DNA of 64,000 bases, taken from the NCBI GenBank assembly GCA_035384605.1, contig DAOOIV010000012.1, positions 14,957-78,956 of the forward strand, in the 5' to 3' direction. The notes under the pieces were generated by a model. It saw only the letters and a program-made list of their open reading frames with translations, made no database searches and had not been told where the DNA came from. The DNA comes from Phycisphaerae bacterium (lineage in GTDB: Bacteria > Planctomycetota > Phycisphaerae > UBA1845 > PWPN01). A program made the translations under genes and the position numbers. Positions 25,652 to 33,937 of this stretch are shown here, piece by piece; the first letter of the stretch is position 1; each line of letters begins with the position of its first letter.

Positions 25652-27409
25652 ATGTCCAGACATAGCCTGAGAGCGCGTGTCAGAAGCAGCGGGGCCGGCC
25701 GGGCGGTAGGGCAGCGTCGAGATCGCCACGGCGACCGAGACCTGCCGTATCTGCCGGCCCCAGGCCGAGCGGAAGGTCACCGCCGCCGTCGGCGGCTCCG
25801 GCCATGCCCTACTCTCCTCGCACACGCTCTGAGTCGAATCCTGACCGGTCTTGTGCTTGTTTGCATGATCAGCCCTGCCGGGGCGGCTTCCCCGAAGAAC
25901 GTCATTTTCATGATCGGTGACGGGATGGGTTTCGAGCATGTGAAGGCCGGCGGCATGTATCTCAATGGCCAGCCCGGAACTCTTTGCTTCGAGTCGCTGC
26001 CTTATCGGGCCCAGGTTACGACCTACTCGGCCGACAACTCAGTTACGGACTCCGCCGCAGCCGGCACCGCCATGGCCACCGGCCACAAGGTCAACAATGG
26101 CGTGGTTTCCATGGCCTACCCGGGTGATGGAAGAGAGCTGCAGACGCTCCTCGAACTCTACAAGGCCCGTGGAACACGCACCGGTTTGGTTACCTCGGAT
26201 GCGATGACCGGTGCAACACCCGCCGCTTTCGGGGCCCACGAGTACAACCGGGACAACAGAGCACAGATTGCCGGTGATTACCTTAACCAGACCCGGCCCA
26301 ACGTCTTGCTCGGCGGAGGTGGCAACGGCATCACGACCTCGGCGGCCTCCGCGGCCGGTTACACCGTCGTAACGGATCGCGCCGGCATGCAGGCTGTTGA
26401 CACCAATCTCATCAGCTTCCTCTCGGGCCAGTTTGGCACCGCTGAGTACATGCCGTACGAGTACGACGGTCTCGGCAACCTGCCGCACCTTTCCCAGATG
26501 ATCGTCACGGCCTTGGATATCCTCGACAATGAGCCGAATGGCTTCTTGCTCATGGTCGAAGGGGGAAACATAGACCATGCTGCGCACGCGAACCATATCG
26601 CACGCGTCGTATACGAGGTCGTTGAGTTCCACAACACCGTCCAGATTGCTCTCAACTGGGCCGCGGGCCGGACTGATACGCTGATTCTCGTCACCGCCGA
26701 CCACGAAACCGGCGGGCTGACCGTCACGCAGAACAATGGTCAGGGCAACCTCCCCACCGTTTCCTGGTCCTCGACAGGTCATACCGCCGCTCAGGTTGGG
26801 GCGTGGGCCTGGGGCGTGAATGCCCAGTACGTTACCGGCACGCTGAACAACACCGCGTTCTTTGAGATCATCGCGGGTCCCGAACCGGTTATGTTGCTCT
26901 CGCCGAAGGATATTTCGAGAAGCGTCGCCTGGGCTCACAACCCGCCGCCCCAGACCGATTCGTTTACGCTGAGCAACGCCCGCCTGGGAACCTACAACTA
27001 CACGATAACCAGCGACGCGAGCTGGGTCTGGGCCGATCCTGCATCCGGAGACTGCTCGACCGAGACGGACACCATCTGGCTGGTCTACGATGTCGGTTTG
27101 CTGCTGCCCGGTGACTATGTCGCCCACCTGGAGATCCGAAGTGATGAGGCAATCAACGCACCCCAGATACTCACGGTCACCCTGACCGTCCGGCCGGCAC
27201 CAGGCGATTTCAACAGGGACAACGATGTTGATCAGGAGGACTTCGGCTATCTTCAGGGATGTTTGACGCCCGTCGGCGCTTCCCTCCCGCCCGAGTGCCG
27301 GAACGCGGATCTCACCTCAGACGGTCGTGTCGACGCATCGGATATTGTCGTCTTCCGAGCCTGCCTGAGCGGACCCGACGTCCAGCCGGACCCCTATTGC
27401 GCAGACTGA
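25652..27409 (+). CDS. Secreted alkaline phosphatase with BACON-like and dockerin-like domains
   Basis: 585 residues from ATG 25652. Phosphomonoesterase of the alkaline phosphatase superfamily: metal motif NVIFMIGDGMGFEH, catalytic-Ser motif SVTDSAAAGTAMATGHKV, GGNIDHAAHAN and TADHETGGL are all present. Residues ~415-515 resemble a BACON/Ig-like domain (DSFTLSNARLGTYNYTITSDASW). Residues ~518-585 are a dockerin-like repeat (DFNRDNDVDQEDFGYLQGCL, DLTSDGRVDASDIVVF). The N-terminus is unusual: ~58 residues rich in Arg precede the hydrophobic signal ILTGLVLVCMISPAGA. No ATG, GTG or TTG lies close before that signal, so a non-standard start or a long N-region is possible. Confidence 0.9.
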   Translation: MSRHSLRARVRSSGAGRAVGQRRDRHGDRDLPYLPAPGRAEGHRRRRRLRPCPTLLAHALSRILTGLVLVCMISPAGAASPKNVIFMIGDGMGFEHVKAGGMYLNGQPGTLCFESLPYRAQVTTYSADNSVTDSAAAGTAMATGHKVNNGVVSMAYPGDGRELQTLLELYKARGTRTGLVTSDAMTGATPAAFGAHEYNRDNRAQIAGDYLNQTRPNVLLGGGGNGITTSAASAAGYTVVTDRAGMQAVDTNLISFLSGQFGTAEYMPYEYDGLGNLPHLSQMIVTALDILDNEPNGFLLMVEGGNIDHAAHANHIARVVYEVVEFHNTVQIALNWAAGRTDTLILVTADHETGGLTVTQNNGQGNLPTVSWSSTGHTAAQVGAWAWGVNAQYVTGTLNNTAFFEIIAGPEPVMLLSPKDISRSVAWAHNPPPQTDSFTLSNARLGTYNYTITSDASWVWADPASGDCSTETDTIWLVYDVGLLLPGDYVAHLEIRSDEAINAPQILTVTLTVRPAPGDFNRDNDVDQEDFGYLQGCLTPVGASLPPECRNADLTSDGRVDASDIVVFRACLSGPDVQPDPYCAD

Positions 27410-27840
27410 ATGCGCCCGCTTACCGTTCTGTCACCCGACCGGCTCCGAATCCTTTGTCGGCCGGACTGCCGGTTTGGCATCTTAAGAAACTCGCCGGACA
27501 AACGCTGCGATGGTGTTGAGAGGTTCTTTTACAACCGCGACCGCAGGTGAGCACCCCGATTGTCGTGTGCCCGCGTTGCGGTCCGGCCCATTGTGCGCTC
27601 GGAGGTTCTGAAAGAGCCGTCCAGAGAGCCACAAGCCCTCGACAAGGCCGGCCCGGAAAGCGTGCTTGACCGAACCATCGGACGCTGAGATAGTAGACTG
27701 ATCGGTGAGCGGGCCGCTCGATAAGAGCGGCCCCAATCGTTGCGTCCGGTCCGACGAGGAAGCCGAAGCCGCGTTGACTTTTGAAGGCCTGATGATCGGT
27801 CTGGCGAAATGAGTATCGCGAGGCTGAGGAGAGCTAAGGC
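27410..27840. other. Intergenic region with promoter and hairpin before cation transporter
   Basis: 431 bp with no convincing gene. A possible promoter is TTGACC (27667-27672) with GATAGT 17 nt further on (27690-27695). Downstream of it, GGGCCGCTC-GATAA-GAGCGGCCC (about 27711-27733) is a perfect 9-bp hairpin in the predicted leader, without T-tract. It could affect expression of the cation transporter. Confidence 0.4.
27711..27733 (+). repeat. Perfect 9-bp hairpin in leader of CDF transporter gene
   Basis: GGGCCGCTC and GAGCGGCCC separated by GATAA. It lies ~108 nt before the GTG at 27841 and after a possible promoter, so it would be part of the mRNA leader. No T-tract, so it is not a simple terminator. 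Confidence 0.5.
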
Positions 27841-28809
27841 GTGCCTGCTCTGGACAACACGACCGCGCAGCGAGAGAAGCAATGGGCGGCCGGCAGTTCT
27901 GTCCTGGCTGCGATTGCGCTTACCCTACTTAAAGTTGTCGTAGGCCTGATGACCGGCAGTCTGGGCATTCTGGCCGAGGCGGCTCACTCGGCGCTCGATC
28001 TGGTCACCGCCCTGGTGACGCTGTTCGCCGTTCGGGCTTCCGACAAGCCGGCCGATCAAGAGCATCTCTACGGCCACGGGAAGATCGAGAACGTATCTGC
28101 TCTCTTCGAGACCATTCTGTTGCTGCTGACCTGCGGATGGATTGCCTACGAAGCCGTGCATCGACTGATCGCCAAGCACGTGCACGTGGATGCCTCGATC
28201 TGGGCATTCGGCGTCATGGCCGTTTCCATCTTGGTGGACGTGTCGCGGAGCAGGGTCCTGCACAGGACCGCTCGCAAATACGGAAGTCAGGCTCTTGAAG
28301 CCGACGCCCTGCATTTCAGCACGGATGTCTGGAGCTCTTCGGTGGTGATCCTCGGCCTGATTGGAGTTCGACTTGGAGACGTTTATCCCCGGCACGGCGC
28401 CTGGCTTTCAAGGGCGGACTCGGTTGCGGCCCTTGGGGTGTCGCTGATTGTCATTTGGGTCAGCCTTCGACTCGGCAAACGTACCCTGCAGGCCCTGCTC
28501 GACACGGCCCCGGCCGGTCTGTCGGAGCAGATACGCACGGCGGTGGACGGCGTTCCCGGAGCCAGCGGCTGTCACCGCGTTCGCGTGCGACCATCCGGTC
28601 CCGGTCTCTTTGTCGACATCCACGTCTATGTGGACGGCAGCACGACGTTGGCCAGTGCTCATGACCTCACCGAGGCAATCGAGAAACGAATTGGTGAAGT
28701 CGTTCCCGGTGCCGATGTGACCGTACACCCCGAGCCCAGGCCGACCGACGAAAACGACGAAAAAGAACCCTTGCCCGGGACGATTCGTCCGTTGCAGGAT
28801 GGGGAGTGA
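27841..28809 (+). CDS. Cation diffusion facilitator (CDF) metal efflux protein
   Basis: 322 residues from a GTG at 27841 (GAGGAG upstream). Exports divalent metals such as Zn or Fe/Mn in exchange for protons, in the inner membrane. Six membrane helices are expected; the metal-site pairs are visible as AHSALD (helix 2) and DALHFSTDVW (helix 5). HGKIEN between helices 2 and 3 is typical. The C-terminal cytoplasmic domain begins around residue 220 and carries HRVRVRPSGPGLFVDIHVYVD. The last codons overlap a possible GTG start of the next gene. The specific metal cannot be assigned. Confidence 0.93.
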   Translation: MPALDNTTAQREKQWAAGSSVLAAIALTLLKVVVGLMTGSLGILAEAAHSALDLVTALVTLFAVRASDKPADQEHLYGHGKIENVSALFETILLLLTCGWIAYEAVHRLIAKHVHVDASIWAFGVMAVSILVDVSRSRVLHRTARKYGSQALEADALHFSTDVWSSSVVILGLIGVRLGDVYPRHGAWLSRADSVAALGVSLIVIWVSLRLGKRTLQALLDTAPAGLSEQIRTAVDGVPGASGCHRVRVRPSGPGLFVDIHVYVDGSTTLASAHDLTEAIEKRIGEVVPGADVTVHPEPRPTDENDEKEPLPGTIRPLQDGE

Positions 28810-28856
28810 CAGACTCCCCGCCGGACCGTAGCATGTCGGCTGTGGAGGACGCGGCA

Positions 28857-29291
28857 ATGCCTGAGGAAAAGCTTGGCGCGCCGGCGCCGGTAGCGCTGGC
28901 CATGATTGTCTGTGATGCTATTTATCAGGATCCTGCGACCAAGAAGTGCACGTTGCTCGGCACTTTCTCGACCATTACGGCTCGCCGCTTTCCGGTGGTA
29001 CATCCCCAGTTGGCCGTGCATGTCGTCCTGACCGACGGTCGAGGCAATGTGCGGATCAAGCTCGCCCTGGTGGGGGACAACGAGACCCATCCGCCGTTGT
29101 TCGCCGGCGAAGGCGTGATTCACTTTGCCGACCCGCGGGTGGTGGCCGAGCTGAATTTCCAGTTGAGCAACGTGACGTTTCCCCAGCCCGGCGCCTATCG
29201 CTTTCAGCTCTTTGCCAACAACGAACTGCTGATGGAACGGCGGCTGTTGGTGTTGCAGGGAGGACCGCCCCCTTCCGAGCCGCCAATCTGA
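28857..29291 (+). CDS. DUF6941-like small protein
   Basis: 144 residues from ATG 28857, chosen because GGAGG (28844-28848) lies 8 nt upstream. GTG 28806, overlapping the transporter stop, is an alternative with a poorer context. The sequence contains IVCDAIYQDPATKKCTLLGTFSTI, split over two strands, which resembles a widespread uncharacterised planctomycete and bacterial family (DUF6941, recalled by motif). The rest alternates beta strands and ends with a Pro-rich tail. No signal peptide or membrane segment. Function unknown. Confidence 0.7.
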   Translation: MPEEKLGAPAPVALAMIVCDAIYQDPATKKCTLLGTFSTITARRFPVVHPQLAVHVVLTDGRGNVRIKLALVGDNETHPPLFAGEGVIHFADPRVVAELNFQLSNVTFPQPGAYRFQLFANNELLMERRLLVLQGGPPPSEPPI

Positions 29292-30128
29292 CCATGCGTG
29301 CCTCATTGCGCCGAGCGAAATCAGGTCAACTTGCGGAGTCCGCCATCCGTTTCGGCGATCGATTCGTAGGCGGATCCGTGGATTAAACCGTCGACGGTGG
29401 TAGGCGCATCATCCGTTTTGAACAAAACTTAGAGGCATTCGATGCTGCAACGGGCTGATGCAAATGCCAGGGCGCAAAGAACTCCCCAAGACGGTAATGC
29501 GTCGCCTTGGCACTCAAGCAAGTTCGGTTTTTGTACAGACGCTGGGAACCTGCCTTTCGGTTTGATGGCTCAATAGTCTCCGCAGGCCAGACTTGGACAG
29601 CTCAAGCCCGAGTCCAATGCGACCGACTCCGCGACGTGTTGGGCGCGGAAGAAGTCGCGATCTCGGCCGATCCAGCCGAAGATCAAATCGCTCCGTGAGA
29701 CGACATCCGGGTTTCCACCCATTCGCGGGCGTGGCAGATTGTTCCCGCGCGCGCCCCCACTTTCTACCACGTTCAGGGGTTTACTCCCGACGTCTCGATC
29801 ACCCCAGGCCGCGCACAACCGCTCTCTGATCGCCATCTCCGGTCGCGGGCGCGTTCATGGCATTGTGTTCATGGCATTTGAACCAATGCGGCTGAGCCTG
29901 AACACGGCGCACTTTTTGCGCATGGGGTTTCTGCAGGCACGATTCATTTGCTGACCAAGATCGCCGAGCCCCATCTGTGGGGCGAACAAATCCCGAAAGA
30001 AAAAAAGAAAAAAAACGCGCGATTATTCTCCAAAAAGGACTTGCAATCGAGTGGGTCCATGTGTTATGTATTCCCATCATTGAGCATCGAAATGGATTGA
30101 TGTGGGTGACGAGTACATCGCGGGTTTC
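29292..30128. other. Long leader/intergenic region upstream of mraZ
   Basis: 837 bp without a credible gene. Contents: an imperfect tandem repeat TTCATGGCATT twice near 29852-29878, a GCCCC-ATCTGT-GGGGC hairpin (29968-29983), an all-purine A-rich tract (29996-30015) that could act as an UP element, and the mraZ promoter (30041-30070). The 29.3-29.9 kb part holds no visible signal. Confidence 0.45.
30041..30070 (+). promoter_or_regulatory. Promoter of the mraZ-mraY cluster
   Basis: TTGCAA (30041-30046) and TATGTA (30065-30070) are 18 nt apart, preceded by a 20-nt A/G-only tract at 29996-30015. A GTGGGT hexamer, the core of known MraZ sites, lies in the spacer (30051-30056) and another at 30102-30107. 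The regular triplet of GTGGG repeats is not present, so MraZ autoregulation is only a possibility. Confidence 0.45.
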
Positions 30129-30605
30129 ATGATTTTCACCGGGACCTACGAGCTTGTGGTTGATCCGAAAAACCGTCTGTCGATCCCTGCCAGTATTCGA
30201 TCCCAAATGGACCCCGAGAAGGACGGAACGCGTTTCTATCTGGTGCCTGGCAGTCGCCGAGGAACGTTGGCCTTATACGCTGATCGCTACTTTGAGCAGT
30301 ATGCCGAGACCTACCACGCTTCATTGACGGCCAACGATGAGAAGGAGGATTTCGAGCAGGTCTTCTACGCAATGGCCACCCTGCTAGACATCGACAGGCA
30401 AGGTCGGGTGGTCTTGCCCCAAAGGGCTCTGGAATACACGGGCCTTGGGAGGAAAGTCACGCTGGCCGGTCAGCGGGATCACTTGGTGATCTGGAATCGG
30501 GAGCAGTTTGGACGCTTTATTGAAGAGAACTGGAGTCGCTACCCCGATCTGCTGCGACAGGCAAGACTGAAAACAGAGGTAAGCAAGCTCAACGGTGCGC
30601 GTTGA
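30129..30605 (+). CDS. mraZ: Transcriptional regulator MraZ
   Basis: 158 residues from ATG 30129, which matches the usual family start (FTGTYELVVDPKNRLSIPASIR). A GTG at 30102 would add nine residues. Two AbrB-like/MraZ repeats: the first around DPKNRLSIP, the second around LDIDRQGRVVLPQRALEYTGL with the DxxGR motif. MraZ forms rings that bind DNA upstream of the dcw cluster and represses it. It heads the cell-wall cluster here as in most bacteria. Confidence 0.95.
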   Translation: MIFTGTYELVVDPKNRLSIPASIRSQMDPEKDGTRFYLVPGSRRGTLALYADRYFEQYAETYHASLTANDEKEDFEQVFYAMATLLDIDRQGRVVLPQRALEYTGLGRKVTLAGQRDHLVIWNREQFGRFIEENWSRYPDLLRQARLKTEVSKLNGAR

Positions 30606-31190
30606 GGATTGCGAACCTTGAAAGTAGGCCGGTCGAATGAAGGCCGGGTCATTGGCGAGAGCGAGGGAACGGTCAGGGAAGGGGGTTCGACAGGCGCGGA
30701 TCGGATCCTCTTCCCGACCAGCCCATAATCATTAAAGACGGGGACGTCGGGATTTCCTGAACGAGGTCTCTGTGGGAGTCGCAGCGAGTGGAACAAGCGG
30801 CTGGATGGTTAGTGGGGGCGCGATCAGTCGTCGTGTGAGATGTGGGTCGCGCTTGAGCCTGAGGGATTCAGCAGCGGAAGCGAACGGAGTCGCCGGGCTG
30901 AGCACACTCCCTGATTGTCGGATCGGTTTCCACTGGCAGTTGCGGCTAGCGTCAGGGGGCGGGCATTGTTTTTCGCGGGGCCATCCAAGACCGGACCCGA
31001 GGACGCGGACGGGTCGGCGGTGGCCCAGAGATGCGAGAAACCTGTGCTCGCGCAACCCTCGGAAGACGCGGCCAATACCGTCAGCGATCAGGGAGTACGG
31101 GTACGGGTCGCCAGGGAGGTGTGACCGTGCCCTCTTGATGCAAGATTGGGAGGAATCAACCCATATCCGGCGTCGGGGTGCGGGCTGGTC
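30606..31190. other. 585-bp gap between mraZ and rsmH
   Basis: mraZ and rsmH are normally adjacent, but here 585 bp separate them. Open frames exist on both strands (plus 30772-31194, minus 30732-31214), but they are Arg/Ser/Gly-rich, lack recognisable motifs and have no SD. The stretch could carry a structured leader or RNA. I cannot define one with confidence. Confidence 0.4.
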
Positions 31191-32132
31191 GTGAATCGCG
31201 ATCAGATCGAGCATGAACCCGTGTTATGTGGGCCCCTGATGGCATGGACGGCCCCCAGACCCGGCGAGATCGTTGTGGACGCCACCGTGGGCCATGGCGG
31301 CCATGCTTGCCTGCTGGCGCGGGCGATCGGTCCGGCCGGCCGGCTGATCGCACTGGACGTTGACGCCTACAACTTGGGCAGGGCCAAGGCCAGGCTCGAA
31401 CGCGCGGGTTTGGCCGGGGGCGGCCCCCATATCGATCTGATCCGCGACAACTTCGCAAACCTGGGTGATGTGCTGGATCGGCTTGGCGTCGATAGAGTGG
31501 ATGTCATCGTTGTCGACCTCGGTGTCAGTACTGATCAACTGCTCGGCGGGGGGCGCGGCCTGACCTTCGCGGAGTCGGAACCGTTGGACATGCGGCTGGA
31601 TGATCGGCTGACCATCACCGCAGCCGACCTGATTAACTCGTTGAGCGAGCGCGAATTGGCCGATCTAATCTATAGTCACAGCCAGGAACGTCGTAGCCGA
31701 CGAATAGCAAGGCGAATCTGTCAGGCGCGTCGCGACGGACCGATTCGGACCACCGCCGAGCTTGTGAGAATCGTCTGCTCGGCGCTGGGCGTGTCGGTGC
31801 ACTCGCGCCCCGGAAGGCTGCACCCGGCAACGCGAACCTTCATGGCGTTACGGATGGCGGTGAATCGGGAGACCGAGAATCTCACAACCTTGTTGAAGCT
31901 GGCGCCGACGCGGCTGTCGCCCGGCGGAAGAATCGCCGTGATCAGTTTTCACAGCGGCGAAGACCGGCTGGTCAAGAGAGACTTTCTTGCACGGCAGCGA
32001 CTTGGCGTGTATGAAGTAAGAACGAAGAAGCCGATCCGTCCTTCGGACGAAGAGGTAAACTTCAACCCCCGGTCGCGCAGCGCGAAACTTCGCGTCGCCG
32101 TGCGTACCGCAGATGTGCAGAACGTGGCCTGA
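31191..32132 (+). CDS. rsmH: 16S rRNA (cytosine(1402)-N(4))-methyltransferase
   Basis: About 313 residues if it starts at GTG 31191; an upstream in-frame TTG (31146) would add 15 residues. N4-methylation of C1402 in the ribosomal P site using SAM. Motifs: HEPVLCGPLMAW, VVDATVGHGGHACLLA (SAM-binding), DVIVVDLGVSTDQLLGGGRGLTF, PLDMRLDD, and the C-terminal ISFHSGEDRLVKRDF and FNPRSRSAKLRVA. All are standard for MraW/RsmH. It is the second gene of the cell-wall cluster. Confidence 0.95.
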   Translation: MNRDQIEHEPVLCGPLMAWTAPRPGEIVVDATVGHGGHACLLARAIGPAGRLIALDVDAYNLGRAKARLERAGLAGGGPHIDLIRDNFANLGDVLDRLGVDRVDVIVVDLGVSTDQLLGGGRGLTFAESEPLDMRLDDRLTITAADLINSLSERELADLIYSHSQERRSRRIARRICQARRDGPIRTTAELVRIVCSALGVSVHSRPGRLHPATRTFMALRMAVNRETENLTTLLKLAPTRLSPGGRIAVISFHSGEDRLVKRDFLARQRLGVYEVRTKKPIRPSDEEVNFNPRSRSAKLRVAVRTADVQNVA

Positions 32133-32327
32133 CTGAACGTCGCCGGCGCGGGCGGCTTGAGGTCGGCGTGGGGGAATGACGCCTGGGATATCGCTGTCTG
32201 TATCGTGGCCGGCCTGCATGCGTTGGCCGTGCCGCAACGACGAAGCGTGAGCGGTTTGCGACCGTTGCCGGCGCCTCGCAATCCGTTGTTCAAGGACGGG
32301 TTCTTCACGTTTGACACGGAGGTTTCG

Positions 32328-33632
32328 ATGACTCGCGAGACGAAAATCGGGCTGCTGATGGGTCTGGGCTTCATCGTGGTCTTTGCGGTGTTGCTGTTGC
32401 AGACCGGCAATCATCCACCGAGCGGCGATCTCCAGATGATGTTGTCGCGGCACGGCAACTCGGCCGCCAGTCGGCCTGAGACGCTTGCTCGGCTGCCCGA
32501 ACCGATCATTCCGCGAAGCACGGCCACGAGCCCGGCTGTGTCTACGGGGGAGCATGTTGCGGAGTCACTGACTCGGGCAACGGAACCGTGGAATAGGGGG
32601 CTGCCGAACCCCGCGGTCTTTAACGCCAAGCCGGACTATCGTGAGCTGGGGCCCGGCAGCTCTGAGCTGACCGAGGCTCTAATGCCCCAACCGCGGGTCG
32701 GGCCGGATGCCCCGACGGTCGCGCCGGTTCGCGTCGCTCCGACGAATGACGTGACACCTTTGTCCCGACCGGACGGGCCGAAACCATCGCCCGAGCCGGA
32801 CCCGCCCAAAACGCCTCCCGAGGTGCAACGATCTCAAACATCGCCTTCGCTTCCGGTTGACCGTTTGCCTGTCACGAGTGAGTTGACCGTGCCTGCCACC
32901 TACGTGGTACAAAAGGGCGACAACCTCATGAGGATTGCCAGGAAGCACTACAACAGCCAGTCCACCGAGGTTGTGGACTTTCTTTTGAAATCGAACCGCG
33001 ACAGGATCCGCGACCGGCACGTCGTGCAGACAGGCCAAACCCTCCTGATTCCCGTGCTACCCGTGAACCTCAGGAACGGCTCCATGGACAGCGATGTAAC
33101 GGTCGGTCGCAGTCCGGTTCGCCCTGAGGACCCGGGCTCATCATCACCCGATTCGGAGGGCAGCACGGGGCTTCGGCTGCTTCACGCCGAACGGGTTGTT
33201 CCCCCGCCGGAGAAGCTGCTTGACGCCTACCAGAGGAAGGGCAACGCGGAGGTGATGGCGAAGGCACGCACGGTGCCGGATGCCGTGGACAAGCCGAAGG
33301 ACGCTCGCAACACCGGTGACCACGATTCTCTGGCATCTGCAACGGGCAACAAGGCCAAATCCGAGCAGGGCAACGAGCCCAAAGCCTCCTCGGGGGAGAA
33401 ACGGTCGATTTCCTCGGAGAAGTCGGATGATCGCAGTTATCGCTGGTACACCATTCGGCCGAGAGATACCCTGGCCCTGATTGCCAGCAAGGAACTGGGC
33501 GGATCGGCAAACTGGGAAGAAATCGTCAAACTCAACAAGAACATCAATCCGGCGAAGCTGAAAGTCGGCGACAGGATTCGCCTGCCTGAGCGCAAGCCGA
33601 CCTCGGATTCGTCGAAACGGTCGTCGACATGA
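32328..33632 (+). CDS. Membrane-anchored protein with two LysM domains
   Basis: 434 residues. ATG 32328 follows GGAGG at 32318-32322. One membrane helix near the N-terminus (IGLLMGLGFIVVFAVLLLQ) anchors the protein with a periplasmic remainder. Residues ~60-185 are a Pro/Thr/Ser-rich linker. LysM 1 is at ~191-242 (TYVVQKGDNLMRIARKHY). LysM 2 is at ~372-421 (YTIRPRDTLALIASKELGGSANWEEIVKLN). LysM binds GlcNAc-containing glycans such as peptidoglycan. It sits in the dcw cluster between rsmH and the ftsL-like gene, overlapping the latter by 4 nt, which suggests a role in wall assembly or division (inference). This is not the standard content of the cluster. Confidence 0.88.
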   Translation: MTRETKIGLLMGLGFIVVFAVLLLQTGNHPPSGDLQMMLSRHGNSAASRPETLARLPEPIIPRSTATSPAVSTGEHVAESLTRATEPWNRGLPNPAVFNAKPDYRELGPGSSELTEALMPQPRVGPDAPTVAPVRVAPTNDVTPLSRPDGPKPSPEPDPPKTPPEVQRSQTSPSLPVDRLPVTSELTVPATYVVQKGDNLMRIARKHYNSQSTEVVDFLLKSNRDRIRDRHVVQTGQTLLIPVLPVNLRNGSMDSDVTVGRSPVRPEDPGSSSPDSEGSTGLRLLHAERVVPPPEKLLDAYQRKGNAEVMAKARTVPDAVDKPKDARNTGDHDSLASATGNKAKSEQGNEPKASSGEKRSISSEKSDDRSYRWYTIRPRDTLALIASKELGGSANWEEIVKLNKNINPAKLKVGDRIRLPERKPTSDSSKRSST

Positions 33633-33916
33633 CCATTCCCCGGATGATCGGTCTTCTGATCGGCCTGACCATGATCGGTCTGGCGGTGGTGAGTGCACGG
33701 GTCGAGCGAGCCCGGCACGATCGACGTCTTCAGGAGCTGCAAATCGAGCAGGCCCGGGTCAACGAACGTATTTCTCAGCAGGAAATGGATCTGGCCAGGC
33801 TGAAATCGCCCGAGATGATCCGCCAGCGGGCGGCAGAACTTGGTTTGCTCGAAGAAGCTCAGAAGAGCGGACAGAAAAACTCCGGCATGATGCCGGGAAC
33901 ACCGGGCCGACGCTGA
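33629..33916 (+). CDS. FtsL-like small coiled-coil membrane protein
   Basis: 95 residues. The ATG overlaps the stop of the LysM gene (ATGA). It has one membrane helix (residues ~5-22, IGLLIGLTMIGLAVVSARV) followed by a coiled coil (~25-70, RLQELQIEQARVNERISQQE) and an L-x-SPEMIRQRAAELGL segment. Size, topology and position between rsmH and ftsI match FtsL/DivIC-type proteins, which are too divergent to confirm by eye. It probably partners with the adjacent FtsI. Confidence 0.75.
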   Translation: MTIPRMIGLLIGLTMIGLAVVSARVERARHDRRLQELQIEQARVNERISQQEMDLARLKSPEMIRQRAAELGLLEEAQKSGQKNSGMMPGTPGRR

Positions 33917-33937
33917 CGGAACGTAGGAGGTTGCTCC

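Noticed and set aside
30051..30107. MraZ-box repeats upstream of mraZ
   Set aside because: Two GTGGGT hexamers occur, but about 51 bp apart; known MraZ sites are GTGGG repeats about 10 bp apart, so only a loose possibility remains.
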